Shown here one piece after another: positions 54,815 through 63,184 of a DNA stretch of 64,000 nt. The notes beneath the pieces are model-generated. The model saw only the letters and a program-made list of their open reading frames with translations, ran no database searches and was not told the origin of the DNA. A program made the position numbers and the translations under genes. Numbering within the stretch: the first letter of the stretch is position 1; every line of letters begins with the position of its first letter. Source of the stretch: Eubacteriales bacterium (GTDB taxonomy: Bacteria; Bacillota; Clostridia; Lachnospirales; Lachnospiraceae); contig JAUNPS010000011.1 of the NCBI GenBank assembly GCA_030536575.1, positions 49,209 through 113,208 on the forward strand. Direction: 5' to 3'.

Positions 54815-55890
54815 AAAAAACTTCGCATTCTTCTGAAATTCCCGATAAATTCTGCCACCGGGCCGGTTTGACCCTGTGGATGGTGATTCTGATTTTTTTC
54901 ATGATGCTGCTGGATATCTGCATCAGCTTTGGGCTGCTTTTGCTGTTGGGCAGGCTGGGGCTGCTCTCGGACAGGGGATCGCGCCATCCGCTGGTTATGC
55001 TGGCGCTGATCAGCATTATTCTGGGCATTGGCCTTTCTTTCATATTCAGTTGGAAAATTTTAGAGCCTATGCGGAAGGTGATTTCATTTACGGAGGAGCT
55101 GGCACGCGGAAATTTTGACATCCGCATTGACACCGGAGATATGCCTAAATTCCGGGAAATGTATGTGCTGACGGAAAGTTTTAATCATTTGGCTGAGGAG
55201 CTTGGAAGCCTGGAGATGCTGCGCTCGGATTTTGTCAATGATTTTTCTCATGAGTTTAAGACGCCGATTGCTTCCATCCGCGGGTTTGCCAAAATGCTCC
55301 AGCGGGACGATCTGACGGCTGAGGAGCGGGAAGAGTATCTGGAGATCATTGTGCGGGAGTCGGGGCGGCTGACGGATCTGGCGACGAATGTGCTGAATCT
55401 TTCGAAGATTGAGAATCAGACGATTCTGACCGGGCAGACGGTTTATAATTGTTCGGAGCAGATCCGGAGGATGATTGTGCTGCTGGAGCCGAAATGGGCG
55501 CGGAAACGGCAGCGGATTTTTCTGGAATGCGACGAGGTGGAGATTTATGCGAACATGGAGCTGATGGAGCAGGTTTGGATTAATCTTCTGGATAATGCGA
55601 TTAAGTTTTCGCCGGAGGATGGGGTGATTGAGTTGTTTCTGCGAAAGCGCCCTGGGGGTGTACTTTTGTCGGTGAAGGATTGTGGGCCGGGGATTGCGCC
55701 GGAGGCGGCGGAGCATATTTTTGATAAGTTTTATCAGGGGGAGGAGGCGAGGTCGGAAGCGGGGAATGGATTGGGGCTGGCGATTGCGCAGAGGATTGTG
55801 GGGCTGCATGGCGGGGAGATTTGGGTGGAAAAAACCGGGGAGAAAGGGACGACATTTGGGGTGAGGGTGCCGATGGAGGAGGGAATCTAA
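54811..55890 (+). CDS. Sensor histidine kinase of the efflux operon
   Basis: This 359-residue kinase has two membrane helices (about 20-48 and 60-80), a very short outside loop (about 12 residues), HAMP, a HisKA dimerisation helix with DFSHEFKTPIASI (H147), and HATPase boxes WINLLDNAIKFSPEDG, DCGPGIAPEAAEHIFDKFY and GNGLGLAIAQRIV. The tiny outside loop suggests an intramembrane sensor that detects the stress through the membrane or the transporter, as in BceS-type kinases. Confidence 0.95.
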   Translation: MKKTSHSSEIPDKFCHRAGLTLWMVILIFFMMLLDICISFGLLLLLGRLGLLSDRGSRHPLVMLALISIILGIGLSFIFSWKILEPMRKVISFTEELARGNFDIRIDTGDMPKFREMYVLTESFNHLAEELGSLEMLRSDFVNDFSHEFKTPIASIRGFAKMLQRDDLTAEEREEYLEIIVRESGRLTDLATNVLNLSKIENQTILTGQTVYNCSEQIRRMIVLLEPKWARKRQRIFLECDEVEIYANMELMEQVWINLLDNAIKFSPEDGVIELFLRKRPGGVLLSVKDCGPGIAPEAAEHIFDKFYQGEEARSEAGNGLGLAIAQRIVGLHGGEIWVEKTGEKGTTFGVRVPMEEGI

Positions 55891-55929
55891 GCGGCGTTCG
55901 CTTTGCATACAGCTTCAGATTTTTCGTAT

Positions 55930-55963
55930 ACAAAAAGCCCAGCGTAATCACACTGAGCTTTTC
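55930..55963 (-). terminator. Terminator behind tRNA-Val (also converges on the kinase)
   Basis: AAAAGCTCAGTG pairs with CGCTGGGCTTTTT around TGATTA; T-run at the end on the minus strand. Confidence 0.82.
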
Positions 55964-55967
55964 TAAA

Positions 55968-56040
55968 TGGAGACGACAGGACTCGAACCTGCGACCCTTT
56001 ACACGTCAAGCAAATGCTCTCCCAGCTGAGCTACATCTCC
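55968..56040 (-). tRNA. tRNA-Val (anticodon GAC)
   Basis: A 73-nt cloverleaf with acceptor GGAGATG/CGTCTCC, D arm GCTC-AGCTGGGA-GAGC, anticodon stem TTTGC/GTAAA with loop TTGACGT (anticodon GAC), T arm GCAGG-TTCGAGT-CCTGT and discriminator A. CCA is not encoded. The GAC anticodon reads GUC/GUU valine codons. Confidence 0.95.
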
Positions 56041-56201
56041 AATGCATACAGCATACCAGATTTTTGTGAAAAGGTCAACTGGAAAGATTTATTTTTTTCA
56101 TAAAAATTGTCGCCTGACTTTTTCGTCCGATCGTCCGGTGGGGTGCCGCGCCCATTTATTTTTCCCTTGCAATCACTGTTCTGATATGTTATAGTAAGAA
56201 T

Positions 56202-56300
56202 AGAGAAAGGGAAAGCCAGAGACACACGGCCTACCCTCCAATCTAACGTGCTATAAAGTAACAGCCGTTCACTATTGGCAGTAGTGGGCGGCTATTTTCT
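56202..56300 (+). ncRNA. Antisense RNA antitoxin, copy A
   Basis: Promoter TTGCAA (56167-56172), 17 bp, TATAGT (56190-56195). The RNA runs through AAGCC...CGGCCTACCCTCC and ends at the hairpin AACAGCCG...GGCGGCT followed by ATTTTCT (56259-56300). Its end is antisense to the last codons and 3' end of the toxin mRNA, the layout of type I antitoxins. Confidence 0.8.
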
Positions 56301-56387
56301 ATCCTTAAGAATCTGATAAATCAGACTGATAAGGGATACCAAAAATGTACAAAACAGGAAAAATTCCTCGTATGTAATCACTGGCAT
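56292..56387 (-). CDS. Small hydrophobic type I toxin (holin-like), copy A
   Basis: A 31-residue peptide MPVITYEEFFLFCTFLVSLI continuing to SLIYQILKDRK: one membrane helix with a basic end, like the holin-like toxins and TxpA/BsrG peptides of Firmicutes, which damage the membrane when overproduced. AAAGGAGGGAG lies 1-3 bp before the ATG. The 5' leader contains CCCTCC segments able to pair with this ribosome site, so translation of the primary transcript is probably blocked. Upstream in-frame codons lie in the leader and are not counted. Confidence 0.82.
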   Translation of the reverse strand: MPVITYEEFFLFCTFLVSLISLIYQILKDRK

Positions 56388-56475
56388 CTCCCTCCTTTCT
56401 TTCGTCCGGAGGGTCAGCCCCTCCGATGTGTGGAGGGCAGGCCGCCTTTTCTGTGCTTTGGCTTTCCATAATTTC

Positions 56476-56504
56476 AGTATAGCATAGTTTCTCTTGTCAT
56501 ACAA
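56476..56504 (-). promoter_or_regulatory. Toxin promoter, copy A
   Basis: TTGTAT (56499-56504) and TATACT (56476-56481) are 17 bp apart, with an extended TATGC before the -10. Confidence 0.7.
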
Positions 56505-56564
56505 TTCCATTTTTCCATTTATTTTCTGCTTGCAATCCTTGTTCTGATATGTTATAGTAAAGAT

Positions 56565-56663
56565 GAAAAGGGAAAGCCAAAAACACACGGCCTACCCTCC
56601 GAATAATTTAAAGCTATTTTTTCAACAGCCGTTCACTATTGCAGGTAGTGGGCGGCTATTTTC
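56565..56663 (+). ncRNA. Antisense RNA antitoxin, copy B
   Basis: Promoter TTGCAA (56530-56535), 17 bp, TATAGT (56553-56558); ends with AACAGCCG...GGCGGCT and ATTTTCT. The segment before the hairpin (AATAATTTAAAGC) differs from copy A, which may separate the two RNAs' specificities. Confidence 0.8.
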
Positions 56664-56751
56664 TATCCTTAAAAATCTGATAAATCAGACTGATAAGGGA
56701 TACCAAAAATGTACAAAACAAGAAAAATTCCTCGTATGTAATCATTGGCAT
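56656..56751 (-). CDS. Small hydrophobic type I toxin (holin-like), copy B
   Basis: A 31-residue peptide differing from copy A at two residues only (MPMITYEE and IFKDRK). Same ribosome site and leader structure. Both copies appear intact. Confidence 0.82.
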   Translation of the reverse strand: MPMITYEEFFLFCTFLVSLISLIYQIFKDRK

Positions 56752-56839
56752 CTCCCTCCTTTCTTTCGTCCGGAGGGTCAGCCCCTCCGATGTGTGGAGG
56801 GCAGGCCGCCTTTTATGTGCTTTGGCTTTCCGTGATTTC

Positions 56840-56868
56840 AGTATAGCATAGTTTTTCTTGTCATGCAA
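56840..56868 (-). promoter_or_regulatory. Toxin promoter, copy B
   Basis: TTGCAT (56863-56868) and TATACT (56840-56845) are 17 bp apart. Confidence 0.7.
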
Positions 56869-56934
56869 TTCCATTTCCCCTATTTTTTCAATTTCAGCAA
56901 CACATTAGAATCCTGAAAACCTTCGACGAAACGC

Positions 56935-56963
56935 TTGCTTTTTCCGCAAAAATATGGTACACT
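56935..56963 (+). promoter_or_regulatory. queT promoter
   Basis: TTGCTT (56935-56940) and TACACT (56958-56963) are 17 bp apart, just before the riboswitch-like leader. Confidence 0.68.
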
Positions 56964-56967
56964 ACAC

Positions 56968-57075
56968 CTCGTTGCAAAGCCCTAAAACCAAGGTCTTATC
57001 GGGCTTGCCGCCGATTCCCGGCGTTAAATGAATCGAGTGTTCGAGACCTTCCACTCGTAAAACAAAACTAAAGGA
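56968..57075 (+). promoter_or_regulatory. preQ1-type (preQ1-III-like) riboswitch of queT
   Basis: Helix AAGCCC/GGGCTT encloses a loop containing AAGGTCT, which pairs with AGACCTT further downstream, so an H-type pseudoknot forms. Additional hairpins GCCG/CGGC and CGAGTG/CACTCG lie between. The downstream part runs into the AAAGGAG ribosome site, so ligand binding likely closes translation. The gene behind it is QueT, a transporter of queuosine precursors, which supports a preQ1 ligand; the layout resembles class III, known upstream of queT. Confidence 0.75.
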
Positions 57076-57086
57076 GACAACTGAAT

Positions 57087-57578
57087 ATGAGAAACAAACA
57101 CGTACTCTACACCGTCCAAGCGGCCGCGATCGCCGCCATCTACGTCGTCCTGACCGTCGTCTTCGCCCCCTTCGGCTTCGGCGAAGTCCAGGTCCGCATT
57201 TCCGAGGCCCTGACCGTGCTTCCCTACTTTACACCGGCCGCCATACCGGGACTTTTTGTGGGATGCCTGATCGGGAACCTGTTTGGCGGCGCGATCCCTC
57301 TGGACATTGTATGCGGAAGTCTGGCGACGCTGGCCGCCGCCGGCTGCTCTTACCTGCTGCGCAAGAAGAAGTATCTGGTGCCGCTGCCCCCGGTGATTTT
57401 CAACGCACTGGTGGTTCCCTTTGTCCTGTACTATGGATACGGGGTGAATCTGCCGATTCCGGTCATGATGCTGACGGTTGGCGTGGGCGAAGTCCTTTCC
57501 TGTTATGTCATTGGACTCGTCCTGCTGATGGCGCTGGATCGCTACAAAGGTGTTATTTTTAAAAACGCTGTCGCTTAA
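57087..57578 (+). CDS. queT: QueT-family queuosine precursor transporter (ECF S component)
   Basis: This 163-residue integral membrane protein has five to six helices (AAAIAAIYVVLTVVFAPFGFG, ISEALTVLPYFTPAAIPGLFVGCLIGNLF, VMMLTVGVGEVLSCYVIGLVLL). The FGEVQVRISEALTVLPYF motif is typical of QueT. It would deliver preQ1 or queuine through a shared ECF ATPase module not encoded here. AAAGGAG precedes the ATG by 11 bp. Confidence 0.92.
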   Translation: MRNKHVLYTVQAAAIAAIYVVLTVVFAPFGFGEVQVRISEALTVLPYFTPAAIPGLFVGCLIGNLFGGAIPLDIVCGSLATLAAAGCSYLLRKKKYLVPLPPVIFNALVVPFVLYYGYGVNLPIPVMMLTVGVGEVLSCYVIGLVLLMALDRYKGVIFKNAVA

Positions 57579-57722
57579 AAGATCTGCTTGTTTCGCCATC
57601 TTTTGGCGGTGACGCGAATGGCCTGGAGCCGGTCAGCTTCTATGCTGCACCGCACTTCGGGCTATTTTTATATCCTTCCCCTCCCGCGGAATGATTAAAA
57701 CAATGATAGGAGAATACGCATT

Positions 57723-58637
57723 ATGAAAAAAATATTGGTTATTGGAAGTCTGAATTTAGATATGGTGGCTGTTGTGGATCATGCACCTGCGGTAGGGGAA
57801 ACCGTTCTGTGTTCGAACATGCAGTTGATTCCCGGCGGAAAGGGAGCCAATCAGGCTTATGCGGCCGCGGCTCTCGGCGGGGATACAACGATTCTGGGGG
57901 CTGTGGGCGCGGATTCTTATGCGGAGCTTTTAAAGGAAAGCCTGTGTCGTTCCGGCGCGGACATTTCCCGGCTGATTACGCGGCCGGACAGCAGTACCGG
58001 AATTGCGGTCATTACGGTAAACCGAGATGGGGATAACAGCATTCTTGTCATTTCCGGCGCAAATGCTTCGCTTATGCCGGAAGATATCGAAAGAAACCGG
58101 CCGCTTCTGGAAGCATGTGATCTGGTGATCCTTCAGATGGAAATTCCGTTGGAAACGGTTCTCTACAGTGCGAAGCTGGCGAAGGAGCTTGGCAAGCTGG
58201 TTTTGCTGGACCCCGCCCCGGTTCCGAAGCATTTTCCGGAAGAGCTGTATCATTATGTGGATCTTTTGAAGCCGAATGAGACGGAGCTTTCGATGCTCAC
58301 GGGGATGGAGCAGATTGATGCACGCCTGGAGGAAGCTGCTGCCTGGGTTCATGGAAAAGGGTGCCAAAATTTGATTGTTACCCTGGGGGAAAAGGGGCTG
58401 TATCTGGATTCTGTGCAGGAGGGTGCCTGCCGCATTCCCGCGCGGAAGGTTGCGGCGGTGGATACGACGGCCGCTGGGGATACGTTTACCGCCGCTCTGG
58501 CGGTTAAGCTCATGGAAGGCGCGGGCCTGAAAGAGGCCGCAGAGTTCGCCAATTTGGCATCCTCAATTGTGGTGACGCGCAAAGGTGCGCAGTCTTCGAT
58601 TCCAAGTCGAGAAGAAGTAGAACTGCTCCGCGCGTGA
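57723..58637 (+). CDS. rbsK: Ribokinase
   Basis: This 304-residue PfkB-family kinase begins KILVIGSLNLDMVAVVDHAPAVGET and has the ribokinase substrate loop GGKGANQAYAAAALGG and the PfkB signature VDTTAAGDTFTAALAVKL with catalytic Asp. It phosphorylates ribose at O5. No ribose transporter lies beside it. GATAGGAGA lies upstream of the ATG. The 180-bp gap behind it is GC-rich with GAAGCGCGCA repeated at about 58654 and 58692. Confidence 0.93.
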   Translation: MKKILVIGSLNLDMVAVVDHAPAVGETVLCSNMQLIPGGKGANQAYAAAALGGDTTILGAVGADSYAELLKESLCRSGADISRLITRPDSSTGIAVITVNRDGDNSILVISGANASLMPEDIERNRPLLEACDLVILQMEIPLETVLYSAKLAKELGKLVLLDPAPVPKHFPEELYHYVDLLKPNETELSMLTGMEQIDARLEEAAAWVHGKGCQNLIVTLGEKGLYLDSVQEGACRIPARKVAAVDTTAAGDTFTAALAVKLMEGAGLKEAAEFANLASSIVVTRKGAQSSIPSREEVELLRA

Positions 58638-58751
58638 CGTGGAAAACAGGCGAAGCGCGCATGGCACGGCGCATAAAATTCCGGCGCCGAAGCGCGCACA
58701 GCCCGACGCGCATAAGCCCCCCGCAACAGATCCCACAGATCACAGGCGCAC

Positions 58752-58788
58752 AAAAATCCCGGAGCCAGCTTTTCCGCCGGACTCCGGG
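58752..58788 (-). terminator. Terminator of the hsp20 gene
   Basis: CCCGGAG pairs with CTCCGGG, with an inner TCCGGC/GCTGG pairing, and ATTTTTG follows on the minus strand. Confidence 0.85.
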
Positions 58789-58821
58789 TCGCTCTATTCG
58801 AATCTATAAAAAGAGGGGCCA

Positions 58822-59286
58822 TTATCCCTCGATGGCAATGTAGTTTTTCTCTTCAACTTCCGGCTTCTTCTCTTCCGCCTTCGGAATGCGCAGTTTCAAA
58901 ACTCCGCTCTCATACTTCGCATGAATCTCTTCCTGCTTTACATCCTCCCCTACATAGAAGGATCGGGTCATGCTGCCTGCGTAGCGTTCGCGGCGGACAT
59001 ACTGGCCAGTTTCTTTATCCTGTTCGTCTTTCGTAAATCCTTTCGCCGCACGAACCACCAGACATCCATCTTTCAATTCCACGGAAAGTTCTTCCTTTCG
59101 GAATCCCGGAAGTTCAATATCCACTTCGTAATGATCCGCGTGCTCCTGCACATCCATCTTCATCCTGTTCGCCATATGGAATCCGTACAATTCTTTCTTC
59201 GCCTGATCATCCAGTGCCCGCAAATCAAAATAGTCATCAAAGAAATCGTCCATTAAATTTTCTCCAAAAATGCTGGGTCTCATCAT
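58822..59286 (-). CDS. Small heat-shock protein (Hsp20/alpha-crystallin)
   Basis: This 154-residue protein has an alpha-crystallin domain (about 42-140: MDVQEHADHYEVDIELPGFRKEELSVELKDGCLVVRA, with the ESGVLKLRIPK near the C-terminus). Short flexible N-terminus DDFFDDYFD. It holds unfolding proteins in the cytoplasm. The start at 59286 has AGGAG 9 bp upstream and the promoter lies at 59370-59398; no CIRCE element is seen. Confidence 0.95.
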   Translation of the reverse strand: MMRPSIFGENLMDDFFDDYFDLRALDDQAKKELYGFHMANRMKMDVQEHADHYEVDIELPGFRKEELSVELKDGCLVVRAAKGFTKDEQDKETGQYVRRERYAGSMTRSFYVGEDVKQEEIHAKYESGVLKLRIPKAEEKKPEVEEKNYIAIEG

Positions 59287-59369
59287 AAGTCATCGCTCCT
59301 TTCTATGAAACCTCCAAACAACGGTTCCCCGGAACTTGGGATTGATTTCTTTTCCTTTGTTCTATTTGT

Positions 59370-59398
59370 GTTGTAACACATACAGGAGCGTTCGTCAA
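59370..59398 (-). promoter_or_regulatory. hsp20 promoter
   Basis: TTGACG (59393-59398) and TACAAC (59370-59375) are 17 bp apart. Confidence 0.7.
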
Positions 59399-59447
59399 GT
59401 CCGAACACTCCTGTTTTTTGTGAATTTTTTGTGTTTTTCTGAAAAAT

Positions 59448-61919
59448 TTATTCGGAAATCGGGTCCCAATAGGTCAGGAATACATTGCCCGCCTCTTCAA
59501 ACAGCGCGGTACTGTCATCCGATCCGTAATAAAACGTCTCTTCTCCTCCGGGCTGAAGCAGGATCGTATTGTATTCATCATATCCTGCAATAATAATCAC
59601 GCCATAAGGGAATTCATCCGTTACCGGCGTCTTCGCCACCACTGGCGTTCCCTCGCTGACGTAATACAGAACCGAATCCAGCGTGCAGCCGCTCAAATCC
59701 AGCGCATTGTCCCCAAAGGCACTCTCCCATGCCGTCACATCCAGGGAACCCTGCATGACAAGGCTGGGGAATTCGTCGATATTCAGGCGCGTTTTCGTGG
59801 CTTTGTTTCCGCGCTCCCAAATGTTCTGCCAATTGCTGTTTACGACAACGCCAAGTTGGTCGTTGGCACGGTTGACCGCCTGGCTGATCGCGGTGTAGGT
59901 GCTGTCCAGCTTTCCTTTGGCATACACATAATAGAGATTCTGGTCGGTCTCTTTTGGCTCCAGAGTAACGATTTTCGAACCTTCGTAAATCACCTGACGG
60001 CTACGGACGATCTGGGATGCCTTTCCGGCTTTCAGGGTTTTGCCTACCCGCAGGATCATTTCGGTTTGTTTCCGGCTTGTTACCTGAGTGGTCAGGCCAT
60101 AGGCGCTTTCTTCGTCGGCCGTACTGCTTACAATGTGATCCTGGGAAGCTTCCTCGAAATCAGTCCCCTGCTTCGTCGCACGATCCAGCGTCAGAAGGTT
60201 CTCCTCAATGGTGATTCCTGTCACGTAATAGCCGGATGCTTCGTAGGTTTTTACCGTTTCGCCTTCACCGTTCACAATATAGATCACTTTCATCGGGAAG
60301 ACTTCGCTCCCTTCGTGTTCCGTGTCAATGTCCGAAACATTCGCAATCCCGTAAATGAGGTCTTCACCCATAAATCCCAATGGACGGATGCGTTCCGTAT
60401 CGGCGCAAGAAATTTCTCTGGTTTCCAGGGTATTGAAGTCAATCACCGTAATCTTCGTGGAATTGAAGGGCTGGTTCTGCTGAAGCCATGCAAAATAGCG
60501 GCCGGATTCGGAGGTTACGAAGCAGTCCGCGCGGACGTTTTCCGCAACAGTGGACACCTGGCGGGTATCCAGTTGGATTCCGTAGATGGTGCTTTCCACG
60601 CAGATGTAGAAGCGGTTCCGGTCTGCGGAAACGTAGGCCAGCGCATCCGCGTCTTTGCGCAGCAGCTCGTAACATTGCGTCGTATCCACAAACAGGCACT
60701 CTTCCACGCTGGAAACCGCAGAGTCGAAGTAATAAACCGCCACGCCGGATTCTCCCTCGTGAGCGCCCCGGTTCATGTAGCCGCAGATCAGGAAATACAT
60801 GTTCCCGCTTTCGTCGATGCTGATAATCTGTATGTCGTTCTGGTTATAGGTGTCGCGCAGGTCTGAGCCGTATGCCTGGGGGAAGCTGAAGACTTCCGTG
60901 ATGCGGTTCGTATCGGTGTCAAACAGCCAAAGGGTCCCCTGCAATGCGAAGCCGAAATAACGGCTGTTCAGGTCATTTTTATACTCAATGTCTTTTCCGT
61001 TAATTCCCAGATTAATGCCTTTGCTGGTCAGAATTTCCGCTTCCGGATCGAAAACCTGACTGGTGTCCCGCTCGAAATCCAGGAGCATGATGCGCTCTTC
61101 CGTGTAGCGCAGGCGGTAGTATTCGGATACCTGGTAATATTCGGTCGTGCCGCTGCCGCTCTGGGCGGTGATCATGTAATCCAGAAGGATTGTGGCGGTG
61201 TTTTCGTTGATTTCTTTAATGCTTGGGGTGGGCTTATAGTACACCTGGGGGCTTAAGTCCGCCCAGGAAAGCTGATCCATGCTGCAATGGATATCCATGT
61301 GCGCCATCGTAGAGTTATTTCCGGTTTCATCCGGCTCGATGTAGGCCGCAATGGTGTCCAGGTCGGTTCCGGTGAGGCAGCGCTCGTAAAAGCCCATGGC
61401 AAAATCCAGGTACTCGTTCGTGTGGAGGTTGTCCTCGTAAATGATGCGAGTGTAGAAATACACGGGGGTATCGTCTGCTTTTACCTGAATTTTCAGGACA
61501 TATTCGGTATTGATCAGCATTTTCTGCTGCATTTCCAGGGTGGCGTCAATGTAGCTGTCCCCCTCGGAAACTTTCGTAACTTTCGTATTTTCCAGCGACT
61601 GGGAGCCGTCAGAGGAGAGGACTTCAAAGCTGATATCGGTAATTTCGTTCTGGAACGGCTGTATCTGGATCTCCAGAGTCTGGGTGGTGGCCAGCGGAGT
61701 CAGGGTATCGCGCATGGCGGTAACGGTCATTTCTTTTGTGTAACCGTGCAGGCAGTTTAGCTGGGTGCCGTCGCTCACCATATAGACAAGCGGAAGGCTG
61801 GCAAGTTCCATTGTTTCGGATGTGCTTCCGGTCTCCTGGTTCAGAAAATGAACGCTGGTCAGAAAGGCGGCAATAAAGACGGCCACAAGCGTTATGATTT
61901 TGATAATTCTTTTTTTCAT
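59448..61919 (-). CDS. Large secreted/anchored protein with a C39-peptidase-like C-terminus
   Basis: This 823-residue protein starts with a signal-anchor (KKRIIKIITLVAVFIAAFLTSVHF). The following 600 residues contain repeated strand-like segments (NRFYICVESTIYGIQLDTRQV, GRYFAWLQQNQPFNSTKITVIDFNTLE) that look like a beta-propeller. The last 120 residues (ALDLSGCTLDSVLYYVSEGTPVVAKT, VIIIAGYDEYNTILLQPGGEE) resemble the papain-like C39 fold, but the usual GHYVVV histidine is replaced, so it may be a pseudo-enzyme. The ATG at 61919 uses the GGAGG within the end of the preceding gene. Role unknown; likely wall or surface. Confidence 0.78.
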   Translation of the reverse strand: MKKRIIKIITLVAVFIAAFLTSVHFLNQETGSTSETMELASLPLVYMVSDGTQLNCLHGYTKEMTVTAMRDTLTPLATTQTLEIQIQPFQNEITDISFEVLSSDGSQSLENTKVTKVSEGDSYIDATLEMQQKMLINTEYVLKIQVKADDTPVYFYTRIIYEDNLHTNEYLDFAMGFYERCLTGTDLDTIAAYIEPDETGNNSTMAHMDIHCSMDQLSWADLSPQVYYKPTPSIKEINENTATILLDYMITAQSGSGTTEYYQVSEYYRLRYTEERIMLLDFERDTSQVFDPEAEILTSKGINLGINGKDIEYKNDLNSRYFGFALQGTLWLFDTDTNRITEVFSFPQAYGSDLRDTYNQNDIQIISIDESGNMYFLICGYMNRGAHEGESGVAVYYFDSAVSSVEECLFVDTTQCYELLRKDADALAYVSADRNRFYICVESTIYGIQLDTRQVSTVAENVRADCFVTSESGRYFAWLQQNQPFNSTKITVIDFNTLETREISCADTERIRPLGFMGEDLIYGIANVSDIDTEHEGSEVFPMKVIYIVNGEGETVKTYEASGYYVTGITIEENLLTLDRATKQGTDFEEASQDHIVSSTADEESAYGLTTQVTSRKQTEMILRVGKTLKAGKASQIVRSRQVIYEGSKIVTLEPKETDQNLYYVYAKGKLDSTYTAISQAVNRANDQLGVVVNSNWQNIWERGNKATKTRLNIDEFPSLVMQGSLDVTAWESAFGDNALDLSGCTLDSVLYYVSEGTPVVAKTPVTDEFPYGVIIIAGYDEYNTILLQPGGEETFYYGSDDSTALFEEAGNVFLTYWDPISE

Positions 61920-61924
61920 ATCGT

Positions 61925-63091
61925 TCAGGCCTCCTCTTTCTTCAGCAGGTGTCCCAGCAGCGGATCGACGCCCAGAAGCTTGGTGCATGTTTCATAGCCG
62001 GTGTCCTGCTTCTCTTTTCCGGTTTTGACAGCACGGATCAGGATGTTTTTCGGGGTGTGTTCCATGTCAATGAATTCGAGAATCTGGACTTGGTAGCCCC
62101 ATTCTTCGAGTTTCGCGGCGCGCAGGCCGTCGGTGACAAGGGCGGCTATGCGTTCTTTCAGCAGGCCGTATTTTAGAACGGGTTCCAGCTCTTCGCAATG
62201 GATTTGTCCGTTTAGTTCGTGCTGACAGCAGGGAACGGACAGGATGACTTTGGCGTTCCATTTTACGGCTTTTTCCAGGGCGTAGTCGGTAGCGGTGTCG
62301 CAGGCGTGCAGGGTCACGACCATGTCGACCTGGCTGCTTCCGGTGTAGGAGGCAATGTCCCCAGTCAGGAAGGTGAGTTTTTCATAGCCGTATTCTTTGG
62401 CCAGCCGGCTGCAGTTTTCGATGACTTCCTGTTTCAGATCCAGGCCGATGATGCGGACGTCCAGGCCTTTTAATTCCCGCAGGTAATAGTACATTGCAAA
62501 GGTCAGGTAGGATTTTCCGCAGCCGAAATCCAGAATGGTGACTTCCCGGTCGGCAGGAAGTTTGGGAAGGATGTCTTCGATGAATTCCAGGAAGCGGTTG
62601 ATCTGGCGAAATTTGTCGTAGCGGGCGTGGATAATTTTGCCTTCCGGGGTCATGACGCCCAGATCCTGCAGGAAGGGAACCGGGGTTCCTTCTTCCAGGA
62701 TGTAGTGTTTTTTCCGGTTATGGGAGAGGTCGGCGGCAGGGATGTTTGGCTGCTGCTTTCTCTTTTGTTTTATGGTGACGGTGCCTTTTTTGCTGACGAG
62801 GGCCTGGGCCGTGTGGGTGGTGGTTTCCAGTTGGAGTTGTTTGAAGTCCTGGGCCAGGCTGGTGCAGATTTTTGCAATGGCTTGGTCTTTGGTGAGGTTT
62901 TCGTGGAATTCCTGTTTGCCGATCTGGGTGGCGGCTTGGAAGAGTAGGGCGCCTTTGTGGCGGATGGGGCGCAGGCGGAGGCGGGTGGGGCCGTCCGCGC
63001 GGCGGGGGGCACAGAGGGTTAAAAGGAGCAGGAATTCGTTTAGGTTTTCTATTAATAAGGTTTGTAATTTTTCGATTTGTAAATTTTCCAT
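61925..63091 (-). CDS. SAM-dependent methyltransferase, Methyltransf_32/METTL25-like
   Basis: This 388-residue protein has an N-terminal helical region, then ILDFGCGKSYLTFAMYYYLRE (SAM motif I), VRIIGLDLKQEVIENC, LTGDIASYTGSSQVDMVVTLHACDTATDYAL and LSVPCCQHELN. The HACDTATDYAL and PCCQHE segments are those of the Methyltransf_32 group. Substrate (RNA or small molecule) unknown. The ATG at 63091 has AAGGAG 10 bp upstream; the longer frame crosses a terminator and is rejected. It overlaps no gene but its end carries the ribosome site of the next. Confidence 0.88.
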   Translation of the reverse strand: MENLQIEKLQTLLIENLNEFLLLLTLCAPRRADGPTRLRLRPIRHKGALLFQAATQIGKQEFHENLTKDQAIAKICTSLAQDFKQLQLETTTHTAQALVSKKGTVTIKQKRKQQPNIPAADLSHNRKKHYILEEGTPVPFLQDLGVMTPEGKIIHARYDKFRQINRFLEFIEDILPKLPADREVTILDFGCGKSYLTFAMYYYLRELKGLDVRIIGLDLKQEVIENCSRLAKEYGYEKLTFLTGDIASYTGSSQVDMVVTLHACDTATDYALEKAVKWNAKVILSVPCCQHELNGQIHCEELEPVLKYGLLKERIAALVTDGLRAAKLEEWGYQVQILEFIDMEHTPKNILIRAVKTGKEKQDTGYETCTKLLGVDPLLGHLLKKEEA

Positions 63092-63150
63092 GGAAATGTT
63101 CTCCTTGCGTGTGTGTGCGTCATGGGGAAGTTCGCGCGATGAATCTGCGA

Positions 63151-63184
63151 AAAAATAGAGCCATGGGAGCACCATGACTCTATT
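63151..63184 (-). terminator. Strong hairpin with T-run before the methyltransferase gene
   Basis: AATAGAGTCATGG pairs with CCATGGCTCTATT around TGCTC and is followed by six T. Just upstream on the same strand are TTGAGA (63205-63210) and TACAAT (63182-63187), 17 bp apart, so an RNA started here would fold this hairpin at its 5' end; whether it is a terminator of the upstream gene or an attenuator is open. Confidence 0.75.

Larger units (their letters stand above)
56161..56880. repeat. Two tandem copies of a ~364-bp type I toxin locus
   Basis: Copy A spans about 56161-56515 and copy B about 56525-56880. All landmarks (antisense promoter, hairpin, toxin, ribosome site, toxin promoter) recur at a 363-364 bp spacing with few changes. 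Confidence 0.9.

Noticed and set aside
56388-56588. Longer form of the toxin frame (98 residues)
   Set aside because: The extra N-terminus is the transcribed leader with the anti-Shine-Dalgarno segments and the promoter; the strong AAAGGAGGG ribosome site points to the 31-residue peptide.
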